Assembly (NCBI RefSeq): GCF_949987515.2
Contig: NC_082689.1
Coordinates: 68,446,267-68,510,266 of the forward strand
Length of the DNA: 64,000 nucleotides
Source: Delphinus delphis
Taxonomy: Eukaryota; Chordata; Mammalia; Artiodactyla; Delphinidae
Direction of reading: 5' to 3'
Position 1 is the first letter of the stretch. Each line of letters starts with the position of its first letter. The translations under genes and the position numbers were made by a program. The notes beneath the pieces were generated by a model that saw only the letters and a program-made list of their open reading frames with translations, did no database searches and was not told where the DNA came from. This document shows, in pieces, positions 60,807 to 64,000 of the stretch.

Positions 60807-62829
60807 ATACACAATATATATTACAATGTTTAATTACATGTAAACTTTAAAATATGTTTAAGTGTATGTATAATGTGTGTGTATGTATATATACATATAT
60901 AGAACATATATGTATAATTCTGAAAACTTTGTGTTTTCATGGTTGTGGGATGTGCGGGTAATGGTATTATACATTCTATGTCTTCAGTAGTATGGATAAT
61001 GACATTCTTATAGTTTCCATTAGGAAATGACTAAGGCATATTATCTATCTAATAAGGATAATTTTTAATTCTATGTAAAATTTACTATAGGCTATGTTCT
61101 TCCCTTCTAGCACTCAAGTCAAAATTTTTTTATTTCTAGCAAGTTGGAATATATTAATTAAAAAATCATTACTCTTATGACCAATTCAACAATATGCTAA
61201 ATTATTGTCAAAGAATCTCAGCTCTTCATAAAAGCACATTTCTTAAATGACAAACAAGGAATTTGTCACTAGCAGTTATTCAGGATGTCATGTCTTTCCT
61301 TTTCATCATAAACATCTCTGTCATTCCTTTGCAGAATGCATATTTTTGTCTCTTTGAAGTACATTATTTTTAGGAGGAAAGCTCTCAGCAGGTTAGGGAA
61401 TTTGAACTAGCCAGTGGAGAACTTAACTACATAAGCCCACTATACCTAATTACAAAAGATGAAGGTTTTAAAATTTGCATAATTGCAACTGTTGGTAGGG
61501 GTCAGTAACATATTTGCATTATCTACTTATGTTCCATACCAACACTTTTAAGCACCACTTTAAAAAAAGTCTGCTAAGTCAGATGCTTGTAGATGTCAGA
61601 ACATTGTAACCTAAAATGCAGGTGATGCCTTTATCTACCCACACCCCAGGGTTCTGACAGCTTTCTAAAATCAATTTCTAGGTTTTGGTACTATTTCATC
61701 TTCCAAATTTTGAAATATCCTTTCTACCCATAGCTGTGTGCAGCAAGAGGAATGCCTGGGGCCTCTAAACCAAGTCCCAAGTACTCATTTATCAGTTTGC
61801 AAATAATCATTTCATTTGCTATAATTCATAACAATTAATACTTACAAAAATGGCATTCACACAATAAAAGTGCAGAGATAGTCAAGAGAAGTGGTTGGTT
61901 ATAAAAATTTCCCTTGTCTATCCAATAACACAGGAACATTTGGCTCTTGTTAGAAAATATTTTTTTCATACCTCTCGAATATAATATTTAGATTTGATAT
62001 TTGTGTTTTATGCACAGAAAATAAAAAATTTCTACATACCATTAGAATACTCCAAAGAAGGAAAGGTGTTGGCATCTCAATCTACACAAATAGAAAAAAC
62101 TAGAAAATTATAATTTTTAGTTTTTCTATTTCTCCTTCATCAGCTTTCATGGAAAGTAATTAGCAATAACTATAAAAATATTTTTGATGAAAGAGGATAG
62201 CTAACATTACACCTAGGTATATACCAGTCATCTAATTATTGCTCCCATTGTGGTTTTAATTTGTCTATTGTGTTTTTGATAGTCTCTTCTTAACATTTTC
62301 TTCTCAAAGTACTCTTTTCTTATCTCACAGCATAGTTTTTAATATTTAATCAAAAGTGAGTAATTTGGTTTATTTTAGTCAGTCCATGTTAGTAATTTAC
62401 CCATCCTCAGAAGCCTGGTGTTCACCTTCTGTATTGGAGCATTTTACCCTAAATTCCTATTTTGATTTTTTGTTTGCTCATTTTTATGAAGTTCCATATA
62501 GTCACCTACCTATTCTTTATAACTGGTGTAATAATGTTTAGATTTTCTTACAATACTCTAGGCTCTGCTCACTTCCTATTTGATACTCCCACTATGGCTA
62601 TAGTAGCACATTGCACAGAGCGTGTAGTCACCATTAGTTGAATAAGTGAAGAAATAAATGAAACGCGCTTGCTATTATTTTGAGGAAAACTAATCTTTAC
62701 TAGTAAAGAAACGTTGAAGTGATGATCTATCATATTAACATTAGATTATTAGGGTCCTGCCACAAAGATATTTTTAATAAAATATAGCTGTAATTTTGTG
62801 GGAAGAAGACAATGTGGACCAATGGAAAA
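60807..62829. other. Unassigned AT-rich DNA
   Basis: No exon or named repeat recognised. Confidence 0.45.
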
Positions 62830-63110
62830 ACCATGGACGGACTCCAGGGTCAGAAAAAGCAGGTTTAAATACAGGTTTAATTTCTATCAGCTCTGTAAAC
62901 TTGGGCAAGTTTTTGAACTTCTCTGAGCTTCAGGTTCGCCTTCTATAAAATAGGGGCAAGATTTATATTTTATTGGGTTTTAATGAGAATTAGAAGTAAC
63001 ATTTCTAAATGTTACTAAATGTTTTTGAAATAACATTTCTAAACATTTCTAAATAACATTTGTAAAGAGTCTGGACCCTGCATATGGAAGCTACTAAATT
63101 CATGGCAGCT
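62830..63110 (+). mobile_element. MIR relic, plus strand, split by a tandem insert
   Basis: GGACGGACTCCAGGGTCAGA, GGTTTAAATACAGGTTTAAT, TGTAAACTTGGGCAAGTTTT, CTCTGAGCTTCAGGTTCGCC, AAAATAGGGGCAAGATTTAT form the MIR 5' and core. The 3' part (TGGACCCTGCATATGGAAGC) follows a local tandem repeat at 63000-63063. Confidence 0.8.
63000..63063. repeat. Local tandem repeat inside MIR
   Basis: The unit AACATTTCTAAAT recurs with variation (AACATTTCTAAACATTTCTAAATAAC); several near-copies in 64 bp. Confidence 0.75.
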
Positions 63111-63690
63111 ATTCTCATCATAATTTTTATTAGCAAATTCTCAAAGCCAGTTTATCAATCCCCCTTTCCAGTTTCTAATTCAGTTATTTCAAATGTTATT
63201 TATATATTTAAACAATAGCAGCTACAAAAAGATGTCCATTTCCCTAAGGTACAGGGATTCTTTTAGCCTTCAAAGTATAAAGCCTCTTATGATGGATGCA
63301 CGGACTTCCTGGGACACCACTGGTGTTCCTGGTCTCCATACACTTAAGTGTTTTCATGTGGATGGAAGAGCAGTGGCTAAAGACTCCACCAGGCATTTTT
63401 CCAGATGTCTCTGCCTGTAATGGGAAATATCCCCTCTCCTTTATTCTCTATCCCATTGAAATCTATGACAGGCTCCTCTTAAACTAGGAAAATGTTATTA
63501 TGGGGTGGGGAGAAGGAATGGAACGCAGCATAAAGGTGATTTCTACCAAATATCAAACTCCAAGTATTTAATTCAAAATGTGTGATGTCCAGGGCACTAA
63601 TGCAATCCCAGACTTCCATTCTCTAACACAGAGTCACAGGGGACATGTTATTACCCTGATGTGATTTTTTGAAAATTTCTTAATATAAGT
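63111..63690. other. Unassigned DNA
   Basis: Overlapping 63-75-codon plus-strand frames at 63193-63487 match nothing I know. Confidence 0.4.
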
Positions 63691-64000
63691 TTTTTTTTTT
63701 TGGCTGCTTTGGGTCTTTGTTGCTGCACGTGGGCTTTTCTCTGGTTGTGGCGAGCGGGGGCTACTCTTCGTTGTGGTGCGCAGGCTTCCCATTGTGGTGG
63801 CTTCTCTTGTTGGGAGCACGGGCTCTAGGCACGTGGGCTTCAGTAGTTGTGGCACGCGGGCTCAGTAGTTGTGGCTTGCGGGCTCTAGAGCGCAGGCTCA
63901 GTAGCTGTGGCGCACCGGCTTAGTTGTTCCACGGCATGTGGGATCTTCCCGGACCAGGGCTCGAACCCGTGTCTCCTGCATTGGCAGGCGGATTCTTAAC
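63691..64000 (-). mobile_element. CHR-type SINE, minus strand, cut by the window edge
   Basis: T run, then TGGCTGCTTTGGGTCTTTGT. A body follows that repeats a unit of the GCGGGCTCAGTAGTTGTGGC kind about four times (63836-63921). It then shares GTTCCACGGCATGTGGGATC and the tRNA-like head (GGCTCGAACCCGTGTCTCCT) with the other SINEs. This longer body marks a different subfamily from the copies at 1471, 26827 and 41925. The right flank is outside the window, so the TSD cannot be read. Confidence 0.9.

Overview
This is a window of mammalian nuclear DNA, AT-rich and dominated by interspersed repeats. I found no protein-coding exon, tRNA, rRNA or snRNA gene that I can defend. The best clue to the organism is four short tRNA-derived SINEs (1471-1681, 26827-27041, 41925-42128, 63691-64000) of the CHR type known from Cetacea, hippopotamus and ruminants. 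Their close match to each other and their near-perfect target-site duplications (TSDs) point to a whale or dolphin. The L1 3' ends and the mariner element are also of cetartiodactyl type. The species cannot be named from the sequence alone. The window is best read as a gene desert or a very large intron.

Layout. 1-16579: single-copy AT-rich DNA with one young SINE, a MER2-type DNA transposon (4635-4990), a MER5A element split by an old L1 (5212-6548), and a probable MIR near the right end. 16580-23861: a full-length, minus-strand L1 of 7,244 bp (called L1-A) with a perfect 19-bp TSD, a 2.1-kb 5'UTR, ORF1, a 58-bp spacer, ORF2 and a 3'UTR. Both ORFs are broken by frameshifts and stops. 23927-24754: a second, 5'-truncated minus-strand L1 (L1-B), only 65 bp beyond L1-A's TSD. 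24766-32706: single-copy DNA, a SINE, L2 and MIR relics, several microsatellites and a degenerate CR1/L3-type reverse transcriptase relic. 32709-34239: a mariner transposon with recognisable inverted repeats, interrupted by a 240-bp L1 3' end (L1-C); two of its three catalytic aspartates are changed. 34242-50180: MIR, MER5A, LTR and L2 relics and a young SINE. 50180-51760: an ancient minus-strand L1. 52530-54425: two related LTR-like blocks about 1.2 kb apart, possibly an old MaLR-type provirus. 54430-64000: LTR and MIR relics, AT-rich palindromic tracts, a (GT)19 repeat, and a SINE cut by the window edge.

Nothing here forms a pathway or operon. What the window records is a series of insertions that can be put in relative order: MER5A, then old L1M; mariner, then L1-C; young SINEs and L1-A on top. 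I did not find a convincing undescribed system. The most useful observations are the dead mariner with an intact DNA-binding reading frame, the full-length L1 with its long 5'UTR and antisense frames, the tandem L1-A/L1-B arrangement, and the well-dated SINE insertions. Family names are from recognition by eye; boundaries of old repeats are approximate.
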